The position numbers and the translations under genes are program-made. A stretch of 64,000 nt of DNA from Notospermus geniculatus (Eukaryota; Nemertea; Pilidiophora; Heteronemertea; Lineidae): the NCBI GenBank assembly GCA_002633025.1, contig NMRB01000224.1, positions 1-64,000 on the forward strand, in the 5' to 3' direction. Below, piece by piece: positions 1 through 12,120 of this stretch; positions within the stretch are counted from its first letter, which is position 1, and the number at the start of each line of letters is the position of its first letter. A model generated the notes under the pieces. The model was not told the DNA's origin and did no database searches. It worked only from the letters and a program-made list of their open reading frames with translations.

Positions 1-89
1 CGACTCGAGATCACCACAACGTCTAGAGAATATGACAACAACAAACGTCTTTATTTTGTAACGTCTTTATTTGCGGTTATAACCGCCCA
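1..89. mobile_element. Truncated end of a TA-flanked foldback element
   Basis: The right-hand part of an element whose full copy lies at 50292-50727. It ends with the same terminal inverted repeat (GCGGTTATAACCGCCCA) followed by TA, and before that carries the same CGTCTTTATTT and CTAGAGAATATGAC words. Its left part lies outside the window. Confidence 0.75.
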
Positions 90-369
90 TACACAAGCCC
101 TCGCAGCGCCGACCTGTCGGGATAAACCGCAGGGCGGCGGGTTCCCCATTAAATGTATTTTGGACTACGGTACTGTCATGGATTTTTTGTCGATCATTCG
201 CTTTTCCCTTGGAGAGTATTATGAACTGTAAAAAACACACCCTTTATTTCATGTTCAACACAATCATCCAATCACATGTACTCATCAGCTTGCAAATGAA
301 TTGCAAAAATGTCTACATTCACATTTACAGTGTAAGACGTAGAAAAGTTTAAGTTTCTTGGTCTCTATA

Positions 370-828
370 GCCGTGGTTACACCTATCCAAAATCCCCGTG
401 CTTTTTGAGACACGGGGTTTTTCCGAACCAGAAAAAACACGGCGTTGACACGGCGAGCGGTTACACTACTAAAGTGCGATTGGTAATAAGTTCCGTATCC
501 CGGCGATAGGGGCACTGCATGTAGGCAACTCTCCGTCATCAAGTGGCTACTGGAGGCGTGAAATATCCTATACGCATGCGCATGTCTCATCGATTTGCAT
601 CGCCGTCTGTCGCCGGGTGCTCAGAACTAGAAATAAACACGGGGATTTCGCGGTTACACTATATAAAATCCCCGTGTCTAAAATGGCCCCGGCGTTGCCC
701 CTTCGAGCTCGCTGGGGCTAATAAGCACGGGGATTTCAGACACGGGTCTATTTAGACTCGGCGATTTATAGGTGTAACCGCAAAATCCCCGGGGAAAGCA
801 CGGGGATTTATGTAGTGTAACCACAGCT
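370..828. mobile_element. Foldback (MITE-like) element rich in CGGGGATTT motifs
   Basis: Imperfect inverted repeats of about 40 bp close this segment: GCCGTGGTTACAC at 370 and its complement ending at 827, each followed inward by AAATCCCCGTG. The interior holds further copies of the CACGGGGATTT motif in both orientations, so it looks internally duplicated. TA lies at both ends (one extra base on the right). No coding capacity was seen. Confidence 0.6.
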
Positions 829-869
829 TATATAACTAAAAATTTAAATTGGTCGTCACACACACAACA

Positions 870-1420
870 TATCTCATCTAAGATAAGCAGGGCCATTGGC
901 ATAATAAACAATCTAAAATACTTTGTTCCACAAAAAACACTCTTTACCATCTTTTACTCTCTCATTACATCTCATCTTACTTTCCATCTATTATCTTGGG
1001 GTTATAGTGCTTCAAATATTTTCAAGTTACAGAAAAAGGCTATCCGTATATTGTCCTAGATATAGTGTTGTCCACCTGCATAATTCTCTTCCAGTCAGTG
1101 TATCCGGTAAACTTCACACGCATAGCATTCAAGGTTTTAAGCTTTATTATAAAAACTACATTCTAGCTACATGTACTTATGATGTTAATTGCACTATTCC
1201 AAATTGTTACGCTTGTCAAATTGTACATAGAGTTTAAATCGTTTTGGTATCAGTTGGCTTGTTTTTCACACATCTTTGTTGGTATAATTCTCTCTCCCTA
1301 ATTCTGATTTAATTACGCCAGCGACCACTGACGGTCTTGTTTGTGTCCTGACCATTGTCATTTATATTGTAATTCTCTCTGTTAATGTGTTGGTCTAATA
1401 AATAAATAAATAAATAAATA
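870..1420 (+). pseudogene. 3' remnant of a non-LTR retrotransposon (reverse transcriptase C-terminus and tail)
   Basis: A broken reading frame from about 870 reads as the end of a non-LTR reverse transcriptase: SKISRAIGIINNLKYF, then a hydrophobic LITSHLTFHLLSWGY stretch, then LQKKAIRILS. This is the conserved thumb-region pattern (kisrAiGil...lp...l..iY.sli..hl.Y....Wg...lqKkaiRil) of Jockey/RTE-type ORF2. The frame then breaks. The segment ends in an (AATA)n tail at 1398-1420, as expected for LINE 3' ends. No endonuclease or catalytic reverse transcriptase core is present, so it is a dead 5'-truncated copy. Clade assignment is uncertain. Confidence 0.7.
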
Positions 1421-1818
1421 TTAACAGGCCCTTCTACAGTATATGACAACAATAAACCTTTTTACAATGGCTGGCAGTCAAGACCTGAAAGACGAACTTC
1501 AGAATTATTTTGATTTGACCTGAATCGATACCTGATCATGGAATGTGCGTAATTCATATGCACCCCTAATTGTCAAAATATCACTAATATCGTTGTTGAA
1601 CACTGCATAGTACTAACAGCACATCATAGGTACAGTAGATGATGTAAATATGAATATGAAACATGGCTATTTATGACAATGAAATACTAGTATAAAAAAA
1701 GAAACCGCTGATGAATATTATGGCAACGTGACTAGAATATGAGATATGAATGCTGAAGAACATGCACGATGAAGGATGAGCCGCCACTACGAATAGCATT
1801 CCGAAATTTCCGATAGTA

Positions 1819-2459
1819 GTCTCGCGTCACCAGCCTCTCTCTCTTACAGGAGAGAGTCTGGTAGAACAGACTACAAAATCTCGTTACTGCTAGGTGGCGA
1901 GTGTCCAGCTCAGAGCATCCGAATCTGATTGGCCAACGGCTGATTTGACGTCATCAAACATGGCTGCGCCCGTGAAACGCATGATGAACGAACAAGGAAC
2001 GAAATAGTCCGAGGGAAATTTTACCTTTTTAACACGTTTTATCGTGGTTTTCGCTGAGTGATATATAGAAGCGATCGAGCCTGGTCGAGGTGGATCGCCG
2101 ATGAAATAAAGTGGAATTGTATAGTATAAGGATCGATTTACCGTCTGGCTGAACTTTAGAATCCCTGGTCGGAAGTGACCTAATCCATGGCACAAAATGT
2201 AAGTCCTATTGTACAACCGGCTTATTCCGTCAATCGATGACCATGGATAGTCGTTCCTCCGTGCTAAAAAGGTAAAATTTCCCTCAGATTTGTTCGTTCA
2301 TCATGCGTTTCACGGGCGCAGCCATATGTTTGATGACGTCAAATCAGCCGTTGGCCAATCAGATTCGGATAGCTGGACACTCGCCACCTAGCGGTAACAA
2401 GATTTTGTAGTCTATTCTACCAGACTCTTTCCTGTAGAGAGAGGCTGGTGACGCGAGAC
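1819..2459. mobile_element. 641-bp foldback element with ~215-bp arms and TA duplication
   Basis: The left arm (1819-2033) and right arm (2264-2459) are near-complementary for about 200 bp, starting with GTCTCGCGTCACCAGCCTCT and including TGATTTGACGTCATCAAACA-type sequence. About 230 bp of unpaired sequence lies between. TA flanks both ends (1817-1818 and 2460-2461), the target duplication of Tc1/mariner-like enzymes. No transposase is present. Confidence 0.8.
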
Positions 2460-3012
2460 TATTCCGATAGTCAATATCAATGATATCAGTTACTTATTCG
2501 CGACAGTTTTCGGCTCAAACTTTGTGAGTCCATTTCAAAAACCTCATCAGCAAACATGACAAATATAATGGCACATCGAATTTATGGCGAATGGGGGAAG
2601 GCTATATTTTTGAGCCATGTCAAAAAATGGAATTCTGATGATATTCATTGACTGTCAGCAGATGAGATCACGACCAAATTGCTTTGGATTGTATTAGCCA
2701 TTGAATAGCCTATTTTCCTTTTCCCCATATCTGTCCCCAGGTACAAACCAGCTTCACAGGCCAAGGTTAGACTGGGGTTAGACTCCTGCTTAGTCCCATT
2801 TGAAATGCCTACCTCGTCAATTCTTGGTAACTAAGAGAGAGAGAGGACAGAAGGTGGCACTTGAAACCATTTCGATTAAAAGGGTAGACTATTCGAAGAT
2901 CGTTGAAATGACAGTCATGATACTGTCAGCGGCCAATGACTTCGGACGCAAACATAAATGCAGCATTGACTAAGCATAAGCAGATACGGCACTCGTTCGT
3001 TATACAAAGGCT

Positions 3013-3105
3013 TAGTAGTAGGCCGGCCAAACCTCCAAAAAGCTTAGCCATTAACACACGATGCCGTCAAAAGTTTTTAAAATGTCATGTTGGCCGGCCT
3101 ACTAT
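3013..3105. repeat. Short palindromic element (AGTAGGCCGGCCAA arms)
   Basis: AGTAGGCCGGCCAA at about 3016 is repeated in inverted orientation as TTGGCCGGCCTACT near 3090-3104, enclosing about 70 bp. It is probably a small MITE that truncates the retrotransposon fragment. Confidence 0.5.
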
Positions 3106-3790
3106 AACGCGAGATAAAACATCTGTCCAATGCAGTATCCGTGATACAAAAGGTATCCCCGCATCGACCAAAAAAGAGTTCAAAGAAATGAAAGACAGCC
3201 GGTAGATTGAGCACATCACTGAATCACATCCATCTTCCCCATCGATTGCTTTGAGAACGTTCGAAGGATCCCTCGAGAGATCACTTTCAGTGCAGCATGT
3301 GGATGCACTTTGATCGGACAGTGAATGAACACTGAGAAAATTGTCGTGTCCCCTGCTCTCGACTCTGTCAACGTTGAAACGAAGTTTTAATCTGACAGCA
3401 GGCCGTAGTTTTTCAAACATCATTTCCGTGAAAAAGGAACTGAATCGATTTGCAAGCTCAAGCGGTGAGTTATGGGGCGGGAGAAATAAGTCCGACGGCT
3501 TCATCATCACGTGGTGCGCATCACGACCACAATCAGCTACCTTGCCATGAAGAAAGTAAGACAGTCTGGTTTCAATGAACTCGAAATTCAACCATCCGCG
3601 ACATTGAGCTATGAACATTTGCCGGCGCACCTCAATCTTAGTTCTTATCCACAGCCTCTCAAACCATGGTGCAAGAGGACGCATAGTCACGATCCTCCCA
3701 CAGATCGGAGAATGGGCGGCTACAGGATCACAGATTCCATTTATCAATAAATCCTCCCCGAGGAACATGGCCTAAAGATCGGTGGCGTTC
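3085..3790 (-). pseudogene. CR1/Jockey-like non-LTR retrotransposon ORF2 fragment
   Basis: A 227-codon open frame on the minus strand. Its middle resembles the linker between endonuclease and reverse transcriptase in CR1/L2-type ORF2: TMRPLAPWFERLW, IEVRRQMFIAQCRGWLN, SYFLHGKVADCG, then DLFLPPHNSPLELANRFSSF (compare the family pattern LPPHdSp.eLAdrFs.FF). The reverse transcriptase core that should follow is absent, and the end of the frame runs into unrelated palindromic sequence (3013-3105). It is therefore a truncated relic. The family match is from memory of the conserved pattern; a protein search would settle it. Confidence 0.72.
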
Positions 3791-4987
3791 TCGAAATTCA
3801 GTTCTACAGAATTCCGCTCTTCTGGCGATCTCCCTCATAAAATCTGCAAATATGGTGCCTCACTGGTTGCTCCGCTTCCAACTCGGGCTGCTCGGGCTCA
3901 TGCAAGTTTTCCGCCTCGGGATGTTGGAGCGCATTTGCGTACTCCGCGTCGGGCTGTTGCTGCTCACTATCGGTTGCCTCAGTGGGCGGTCGATCTGGTT
4001 TAACCATACTCTGGGAATAAAAACAGAGGATATATATATATAAAAGAATAAAAAAATGTTTTAGTTTATCGTCCCGCCCGCATCACGTTTTCTGGCTGAA
4101 TCGAAATTTTTTTTTTTTATTTCACTGAAGTGGTGATAGATACATGTACATCTCTTTGACATCCCTGAGCATGTTTATTATGCAAAGACTGCATGTAACA
4201 TGTTCCTCCAACCCCTACACATGAAATAAGAACGACCCGAACCATAATACCCTCCATGCTTCACAGTGACTTTGGACAATGTTCAAAGGTTCTCTATGAA
4301 ACTGAACTTTTCAGTGTGTTTTATTGTCTGAGGAAAAAATATAAGAAAGTCGTCCTCCCTCATCAGTTTCTTCAGGTGACAAGGATGATAAAATTAAACT
4401 TTTTATGGGCTTTACGGCTGCCTTGTTCTTTGCATTGCCAAAAGAATTTTTGAAAGGGATGCACATCGAGTTACAGCAGTGCATTATGGCCAGTACACAC
4501 GATACTACAAAATTGGACAACAAAAATTGGAGCAACAAATTTGATCGTGTGCGACGGGAAAATTGGATGGAAAGAATTCCATCCAACATGGTTTTGCAGA
4601 ATAGGTTTCGTCCTATTTTTGTTTGACCAAACTTGGAAATTTGACCTTGTGCAGTGGAGCAGGATTTTTGTTGCATGATTGACCTTGTCATGCCCAGTCT
4701 ATTTCACTGTGTAAGGTCAGAACTCCATGTCAGTTATGTGTTACGTGCAGTTACCAGACCTGTGACATAAACTTTTACGAAGTGACTATTTACCCGGCTG
4801 CCGGTCGTATTCAGCCGGCTGCCGGTCAAGCAGTGGACAAAAAATCCTTTGTTTAACCGGCTGCTGTTGCACCGACGTTTGCCGGATTCCTCTGTTTTTG
4901 ATGGGACTTTATTCACATTAGCGGGAAAATGGCGGCCGGAGAGGCGATGCCATTTATCTGGGACAAAGATTTCATTGGCAGATCCTA

Positions 4988-5599
4988 CACTCTTAAAAAA
5001 TTCTCGTCGTACTGACAAGCTGGAACTCGTTCTCAGAATATGCTTAAATTGACAGGGTCTATCTTGTCAATTGACAAGTTTTTAACTTGTCATCCTCGGA
5101 AAAGAGACATCTTATCATTGAAACAACTACATCTCGTCATTCAGGCTACACAAAAATTAAAAAGTATGCGCCAAGATACCGTTATGCGGTAGTTACAAGT
5201 ACTAATAACAGGTACATATGAAAGAAAAACTCTCCCAAATTTCAGGGCCTACGGCGGGATTCGAACCTAACGACCTATGAAATGTATACTATAAACTACT
5301 AGACATAACCCCTAAACCCTCGTGGCTATTGAGGCAACGATGGTGACAGCATGATTAGAGTTCAAGAAATTGAGCAATAAATGTGAGGGAAGCGCATGCG
5401 CAATAATGTCCTGCCACCTGCAACTTATCGCCATAACTAGAGACCTTGTCAACTAGATAAACTGAACTCGTCACAGAGATGTGCGACTCGCCATGACAAT
5501 GAGTAAATTGTGTCATGAATGACGTAATTCGTCAGGCTGACTAAAGCATCTCATCAATATTCGCAGACAAGTTGCGATGACAAGAATTTTTTAAGAGTG
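4988..5599. mobile_element. 612-bp TA-flanked element with CACTCTTAAAAAATTC termini
   Basis: The terminal inverted repeat CACTCTTAAAAAATTCTCGTC starts at 4988 and its complement ends at 5599. Both are bordered by TA (4986-4987 and 5600-5601). The interior is full of short GACAAGT/CTCGTC-like words and contains a tRNA-like stretch (5245-5325) on the minus strand. No transposase frame was seen. Confidence 0.7.
5245..5325 (-). repeat. tRNA-derived sequence (degenerate, SINE-like)
   Basis: Read on the minus strand this has a perfect B box (GGTTCGAATCC) about 50 nt downstream of an A-box-like TTTAGGGGTTATG, with tRNA-like spacing. The acceptor and anticodon stems do not pair well, so it is more likely a tRNA-derived repeat or pseudogene than a working tRNA gene. 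Confidence 0.35.
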
Positions 5600-6404
5600 T
5601 AAAGAGACACTTTAAATCAGTACTATAGGGTCCTTTTTATTTACCGAAAATCCGTTTCCGAGGAACATATCCTTAATTTCCCTCTCAGATTCCCAAAGTC
5701 AGCCAGAATGTGTCTAACGAATAAGTACTAATGCCATGACAAGGAATATTATTACTTTTACACCCGGCAAGCCACATGCGCCAGTTTTACGTTCCATGTT
5801 TATATTGACCCGCAGCCGGTTACCGAAGGGAAATTTTATGCGTTCTTTACCCGGCAATTGCCGTTAAAATAACGACAAAAGCTGTCACTCCATGACCGGC
5901 AGCCGGCTAAGCAAGAAGGATTTCCTCATTGGGTAAACGGCAGCCGGGCAAGCAAGACATATTTTCCTCAGTGCGTAACCGGCGGCCGGGCAAACAAGAC
6001 GTTTTTTCACCACTGCATACCCGGCAGCCGGGTAAATATCACCAGCCAAACTTTTATCACGGCATATCAAATATCTGTTGAGGCTGATTTTTCAATTTTT
6101 TGGTGACCTGTGGTGTTGAGTGAATTGCTAATAATAGCCTACTACATGTAACTGCATTTGCTGTCAAACACTTTATATGACTGAAGAATTCTGTTTGATG
6201 TAAAGTTCATTAATCAACTATCATGCAGTTCGCTGTCCATTTGAACCTTATTCCTAGTCATCACCGTGTCTGAATATTGATTATAAAGTTTTGTATAGGC
6301 TGTTTTCCTGTACGTGCACATTAGTGAACAGACTGATTCCTGGTATTGATTCGTGGAATCATTTCCTGCAGATGTTAACTGCCTGTTAGAAATATATATA
6401 TGTA

Positions 6405-7410
6405 CAGGGTGTCCCAAAAAACACTGACTAATTTTGACTTGACCTCATTTTGCTGCTACTCAAGATTTTTCTTTGATATTTTGTCCAGATATTCCTCGCA
6501 ACTATAAATTTTAACCTTGTAATTTTTTTCCAGAAATATCCATAGTCAGAAATTATCTGAGTAATTTTATGATGTACCATATTCAATCCATTCCCTCCCC
6601 CTCTGCTGGATAACAGCGGCAACACGCACATTGGAACTGTCAATTACTCTGTTGGTCATGTCAGCTGAAATTCGCCAAATTTCTCTCCGCAAGTTCTGCC
6701 GTTTAAGTCTTTCTTGTGTCTAAGGTTTGTCACTGTAGGCCTACACTCGATCCTCTCAGGTATTCCCAAAGGAAGTAATCTGGGGGATTAAAGTCTGGTG
6801 AGTAGGGGAGCCAAGGATTGTCCTTTCGATGGGATATCGCTCTGTCCCCAGGAAAGTACCGTTCCAGAAATTCCAGTCCTACATTTAGCACACTAGGGAG
6901 ATCTTGTTGTGGAATATGACGGTATTCATATCAACAGTTGCTTTCTCCTCAGGGCAGAGGTGATGAATCTTCTTCTTAGCATTTCAATGTACCCGTCAGA
7001 GTCGACAGTTACAGTTTTGCCCTTCTTTGTCCTCAAAAGAATATGGCCCTATTATGCCATTGCGTAGCACAGACACAGGCAGTAAGTCTCTCCACACTGA
7101 GAAGTTGCGTATGCTATTTATCCTAGTCTCCCAACTATGAAATCAACCACCAAGTAAAAATGGTGTCAGTTTCGGCTAGACGGGATAAATTTGGCATTCA
7201 TATCACAGACAAGAGCAGAGCGAGGCATGGATTGAATACATCATAAAGTTACTAAGATAATTTCTGAACTAGTGGGTTTTTGTGACAAAAAATGACACTG
7301 TTAAAATTTCTAGTTGTGAGCAATATCTTGACAAAATATCAAAGAAAAATCTTTAGTAGCAAGAAAATGAGGTCAAATCAAAATCAGTCAGTGTTTTTTG
7401 GGACACCCTG
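6405..7410 (-). mobile_element. Decayed mariner/Tc1-type DNA transposon
   Basis: The terminal inverted repeats begin CAGGGTGTCCCAAAAAACAC at 6405 and end with the complement at 7410. Both are followed by TA (6403-6404, 7411-7412). CAGGGTGTCCC is a common end of mariner-like elements, and about 1.0 kb is a plausible length for a slightly deleted copy. On the minus strand around 6770-6830 the frame reads PWLPYSPDFNPPDYFLWEYL, the signature around the second catalytic aspartate of mariner-type DDE transposases. The rest of the frame is broken by stops and frameshifts, so no active enzyme is made. Confidence 0.85.
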
Positions 7411-8687
7411 TATGTTTATTTCGTATTATCGCATGCCTGATACATCCTACATACAAAGATTTAAAAGAAAGTCAGTGCTAAAACAACACACATGGTGCAA
7501 GTTGCGAAAGTGCATTATGGTAAGGGTATACCCAAAAGTTGGCCCGGTGTATCAGGCGTTTAGCGGACCCCTTATAAGTTTTATGCTTAGTTTACGAGGA
7601 ATGAATCCCTGTGATACCAACAGCCAACGCATGATCACATGACCTCGCCCAATGAAGTTGGTTCGTGTACAGGTGTACACATGGCAAGCCGTTTGTCCAT
7701 TCATTAAAAAAACTAGTTTCTGTTTCTAATGGAAACACATGTGTGTAGACCACCATGTAAAATATCCATGGTTTATTGTGCCCTGCTGGTCCGAAATTTG
7801 TAAATTCTTCAAACATGAACATGTACATGTGCATGTATCATCAGTAAAAAAGCATGTATGTACAGGTATACATGTACATGCATGTTATCTAATGATGTGT
7901 GGAAACTGATTCGCAGAAACCTGGATTTTTTGATTGAAACTAAGGTAGTTTCACTTTTGTCATGTCTGTTTCCATTTTTCAACGTGCAGTTAAAGAACAG
8001 AAGAAAGGAGAAATGAAAAAAAATAGATGAGTAGGCTACAATGGACACGTACCATACATTACACAGTCAAATGAATGATGATTAACCATGTGTGACCAGA
8101 TAGAACTAGGCCTAGGAGCATGAATAGGTTAGACCTAAATACATGTACATGTTCATGTGCACCAATAGTCAAGCGGGAATTCCCCAAGTCCTGAGTCAGA
8201 ATCCAGATACCGGTACTGAACCCGGTAGTAGACAGTTTCAATTCTGTTCTCACAATCGCATTCACTTGACTTTATTTCGAGAAACGTCCTCAATTTATTT
8301 GGTCAAATTAGCAGTGCAAATGTCTTAATTTCAATTCTCAAGCTCTTTGTTTTAACATTTCTTGTGGCATTAATGATGTGGTAAACTGGTTGAGGTGGAT
8401 GTAGTCTCAAATGGTACCGGTAGGGGTAAGTGGTTTGGTTGGTATCAGTTTTTCTGGCAATTATATTTCCCGTCTGTTTTCTTTTCACCCGTATACATGT
8501 ACACCTTTCTGATATTTAGTCTGCTTGTGGTTCCAGTCTTTCTAAAATCGATTATTTTGTTGGGCCCAATATATTTCAGAAATATGTCTAGTATGCGATA
8601 AAACCCCGCAGAAACCCATTCAAATTCTCGCGTGACACGTCTAAGATTGACAACTGACATCAGTAAGTCCAAATTTGATCTTTTAAC
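7411..8687. other. Intergenic, no gene seen
   Basis: AT-rich DNA with scattered ACATGTACATG words (notably 7805-7890 and 8140-8156). The short frames are not supported by codon pattern or motifs. Confidence 0.5.
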
Positions 8688-8955
8688 GGTACTCTTCGAG
8701 ACATTAATTCACTCGTGCCAAAAAATTAGATCAAATTCATATCAAAAGGGAGTTTTCTGGCGCCACGTCACTTTCTTATAGCGCCCCCACATTGCATGCC
8801 ATTAACTAGGGCATAGGCGAGTCTCGTGATCTGACGTCACATCAGGAGGGAAATCCCCCTTGAATTCCCAGTCGGCCTATTTCATCGCACTCTGACACCT
8901 GAAAGGGGGGGGGGGGGCGATATTTGGTTTCAGTTTTTGACTGACTTTCTAAATA
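8688..8955. repeat. Dispersed repeat, copy 1 (second copy at 12648-12902)
   Basis: Shares with 12648-12902 an ordered series of blocks: AAAAGGGAGTTTT, a CGTCA/CATTAAC block, TAGGGCA(T/G)AGG, AGTCTCGTGATC, ACGTCACA(T/G), CTTGAATTCCCAGT, TATTTCATC and GGTTTCAGTTT. The overall match is about 75-80 percent over 260 bp. A G-run lies at 8905. Family unknown. Confidence 0.7.
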
Positions 8956-9280
8956 CTGTATCAGTATCACAATCGACTTACAAAGATAAATGCAACCGCC
9001 ACTTATTGCACAAACTAGACCTAGTATGTATTGGGAGGGTTAGGTTTGAAATCATCGACTACATGCGGCTGAATTGTATTTTTGGACAGACAAGGAAAAG
9101 GCGATTAGAGGATCAGCTAAATACACGAAACAAATTTAAGGAACGCTTGGCGCTCTTTCTTGCCAACGGCGATCGGGATAATAATTCAGGGCGATACAAA
9201 TTTATACTCTGTGTTTTCGTGTGTAGTGGTTTCCGATATCGAGATGTCCCGGCTTTTCTGACCACTCTAGGCCAAAGATA

Positions 9281-9508
9281 CTGTGGTGTCGGAGTTACGC
9301 CGGACAGGCTCCATATCCGCCCATTTTGCTATTACCATATTACATGGTCACGCCGTGACCCACGATTGGTTCTGGGGAATTTGGGGTTGGCTAGAGCTGC
9401 GTCCTAAAATTGTGGTGTGGGCCTGCGGGTTTATGCAAGGCTGCGCCTGCGGGTTATAATGTAGGGCTATAGAACCGCCCCCAATCCGGCGTAACTCCGA
9501 CACCACAG
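9281..9508. mobile_element. 228-bp MITE with TA duplication
   Basis: CTGTGGTGTCGGAGTTACGC starts at 9281 and its perfect complement ends at 9508, with TA on both sides (9279-9280, 9509-9510). The inner part is GC-rich. This element explains the end of the apparent 156-codon frame that begins near 8937. Confidence 0.8.
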
Positions 9509-9732
9509 TATATTCCGGCCATTTTGGAATGTTCTCAAATCACGCAGCGCGGAACACCAGTCATTACTGTAATCCAAATACAAGATACTATGTTAAGTCC
9601 CAGATCACACCAGATATAAAACCTTACACTCATTTAAGACCGGATCGATCAGGAGCAGAAATTCTGCTTGCATTTTACGTTCATATTTATCTTTTCCACT
9701 CACCCCGGAAGTAAAAGAAGAAAGCTGACGTA

Positions 9733-9768
9733 ATGTACATGTACATGTACATGTACATGTACATGTAG
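9733..9768. repeat. (ACATGT)n microsatellite
   Basis: Six perfect tandem copies of the self-complementary hexamer ACATGT. The same word is scattered through the whole window. Confidence 0.9.
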
Positions 9769-10503
9769 GCTACGCACAAGGAACACTATTCTTCTTCTCT
9801 CCTCTGCCAAATCAAATACTTACTCCAATGAAAATGAAAAACACAATCCAAAGAACGGATATACATGTATTCCTGGTACTTTCCTGCTCGTAGGGAGTAA
9901 ATTTTTTGTGAGTTTTTATTCGAGGCGGCTCATCAACTCACTTACGACTTTCACAAGCACCGGACAAATGTAAAAAAAAAAACAACAATGACGTCAGAGA
10001 CACTGATTTGCATGCGTAAAGTTAGCACCAGAAACAGATTGGTAAGTACTATTTCGGTGTTAGAGCTTTCATGTAGTTCGCATAAAATTGCCACGAAATT
10101 TGCAGCGTCTTGGGCTGAAGTAAAACATGGCTTTTGAATTTGGTGGGCCGGCCCCAGAGAACGATGAATTCACCCGGTTCTTACAGGAAGTACTATTAAC
10201 GCCGTCTCTCTTAGTGGTCAGATTTGGAACAAAACATATTTTTTTACGGGATAGGCCTAAAAACGGTCCGGAGAGCGTTAGATTTAGGTTAGGGTTAGGA
10301 TCACATAGGTCATCGGAAGGTGAAGGTTTGGGGTAGCTTTCTTTATTCATACATGAGTTTGTTTAACCACAACAGGAAATTTTCAGCACTGAGCCTGGAA
10401 ATGATTTGAAAAATTGGACAGAGTGCCCCACAAAAATAATGCGTGTCCCTCCGAGGAAACATCAGGATGAACAAAGTGGTTGGTGTGACTGCACGTCAGT
10501 GAA

Positions 10504-10661
10504 GTCAGTTGGAGCCATGGAGTGACCAGTGATTCCAATATTTCTATGACGAGAATGGTGGCGTAGTATAAAATTGTCATCAATCGTTATGGGTTGTTGG
10601 ATATCGCATAAAAACTACAGACTGGACACTGTTCGAAGGAATCAGAAAGGGTCGACAAAAA
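10504..10661. repeat. Dispersed repeat, copy 1 (second copy at 17347-17506)
   Basis: About 145 bp is nearly identical to 17347-17506, from GCCATGGAGTGACCAGTGA to ACTGGACACTGTTCGA. High identity against unrelated flanks indicates a recently active mobile repeat. No termini or coding were recognised. Confidence 0.75.
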
Positions 10662-10938
10662 GTAGCCTAACAGGTACATGTAGGAGGAGAAACAAACAGC
10701 ACCGTGACGTGGAATTAAAGTCACAATAATATTCTAGTCACTCAGGACTCATGAGCACATGAATGGCCCAGGAGTTACGTACGGACAGGCAGACGGGTTT
10801 TCAGGCTTTCCAGCCTCAGCCACTGGTATTCCCAACTCGGCAGAATTAAGCTGCGTTTACACTGGCAACATTTTCTCAACATTTGAAAAACAGACCTGAG
10901 CAACATTGCCCCTTCATACACTGACCAACATGTTAGCA

Positions 10939-11061
10939 ACATTGGGTCATATGAATAAAGTAGTGAATTCTTTTACTTGAATTTTGCAATAAATGCACTA
11001 GGCAATGCTCTACAAATCTGAAGTAAAAGCATTTGCTGGTCTTTATTCATATGACCCATTA
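10939..11061. mobile_element. Small palindromic MITE, related to those at 20190 and 28018
   Basis: ATGGGTCATATGAATAAAG-type arms are inverted around an interior containing AAGTAAAAGCATTTGCT and TGCACT. The same interior words occur in the elements at 20190-20307 and 28018-28440. Confidence 0.6.
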
Positions 11062-12120
11062 CCGTAACAACAAAATTGTTAGAAATTCTCTTTTCTCCTG
11101 TTCACAGGAGATAACAATTGTACAGCATGGCGTTGTAATCTGAATGTTGGGAAAATGCTGCTGTAATGTTGTCAATGTACAGAGGACTGCTTCATTCACA
11201 GTAAAAAGGACAACGGAAACTGCAAAAACAGGCAGCAGGTTTTGTATCAGAAACATATTTAACAACTGGTCAACGACAATGAAATCACAAACACTGTTAG
11301 AAATTTTTGTAATATTTTTACAGAAATTGCCTGCAGCAGAGTTTCAGGAACTTCTGTAAATTTACATGTATGTTTTCCTGTATTAGTTGGACTTAATTGG
11401 ACTGTCCAGAATGATGCTTTCTGAGAACGTATGAAAATAGAACTTTGTCAGCCTCCAGTCAAGTCTCTGTTAACATTTATTTGAGTCTGTAATTTTACAG
11501 ATCACGTCCTGAAACTCTGCTGCAGGAATTTTCTGTAAAATCCTCTGTTTTTTCTAACAGTGAATATCAATGGTGATAATCCATAAAGAAAACGCAAGGA
11601 TTGTTCGACGAAATAGAAAGTAAGACCGGAACATTACTCATGCTTACGTCAAAGGTACCATCTAAGCAGAATCTGAGACCAGAAGTGCCCTATTGTTGGT
11701 AATTTAGTGACACAGGGCAAGGCCAGGTTACCAAATAGTCCTTCGATCTCACAAGATTTGAATTAAAGAGAAAGTTGTGAAACCCATTTGGCGTAATTGT
11801 GTTATCACTAAGCATAAAGATTAAGACAGTGAAAGGTGGAAATTTCTTTTGGGCGTAAAGGTTTTACAAACTGTGAATGCCAAGGTTCAAGTTGTTGAAG
11901 TGAAAGTTAATGTCATAAACGAAAGTCAACATCACGTTTCATTTTACTTACACAAGAAACAAGGTCATTTTTGTCAAAAATTAATTGGCAAAGTTCATGG
12001 GTTGAATCCACACCAAACGTTTGAGAAATTCTGAAGGAAACCATTCCCTTTCCCTTTTGCTTTTCTCTCATTTGTTATGTCTCCTTTCAGTTCTCCTATT
12101 CAGTTGTCTTCGGTGACCCA
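11062..12120. other. Intergenic, no gene seen
   Basis: Several short frames (for example 11144-11359) lack recognisable motifs. Repeated CAGTAAAAAG, TTTCTGTAAA and CTGCAGCAG-like words suggest old repeat material. No feature can be named. Confidence 0.4.

Larger units (their letters stand above)
4738..6070. repeat. Inverted minisatellite-bearing foldback element
   Basis: Two arms of GC-rich tandem repeats in opposite orientation (about 4785-4870 and 5820-6045) are built on CCCGGCAGCCGGGTAAA-like units. The right arm has three to four units of about 54 bp. Outer sequences (ACTTTTAC near 4770; its complement near 6050) also match in inverted orientation. A second element (4988-5599) is inserted between the arms. 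An antisense frame in the right arm is a by-product of the 54-bp period. Confidence 0.6.

Noticed and set aside
4311-4691. 126-codon antisense frame
   Set aside because: Low-information sequence without a domain pattern. It overlaps AT-rich DNA that looks like old repeat.
5885-6070. 61-codon antisense frame with PAAGYA repeats
   Set aside because: It is a by-product of the ~54-bp GC-rich repeat in the arm of a foldback element.
8937-9407. 156-codon plus-strand frame
   Set aside because: It begins within a dispersed repeat and ends inside the MITE 9281-9508. No domain pattern was seen.
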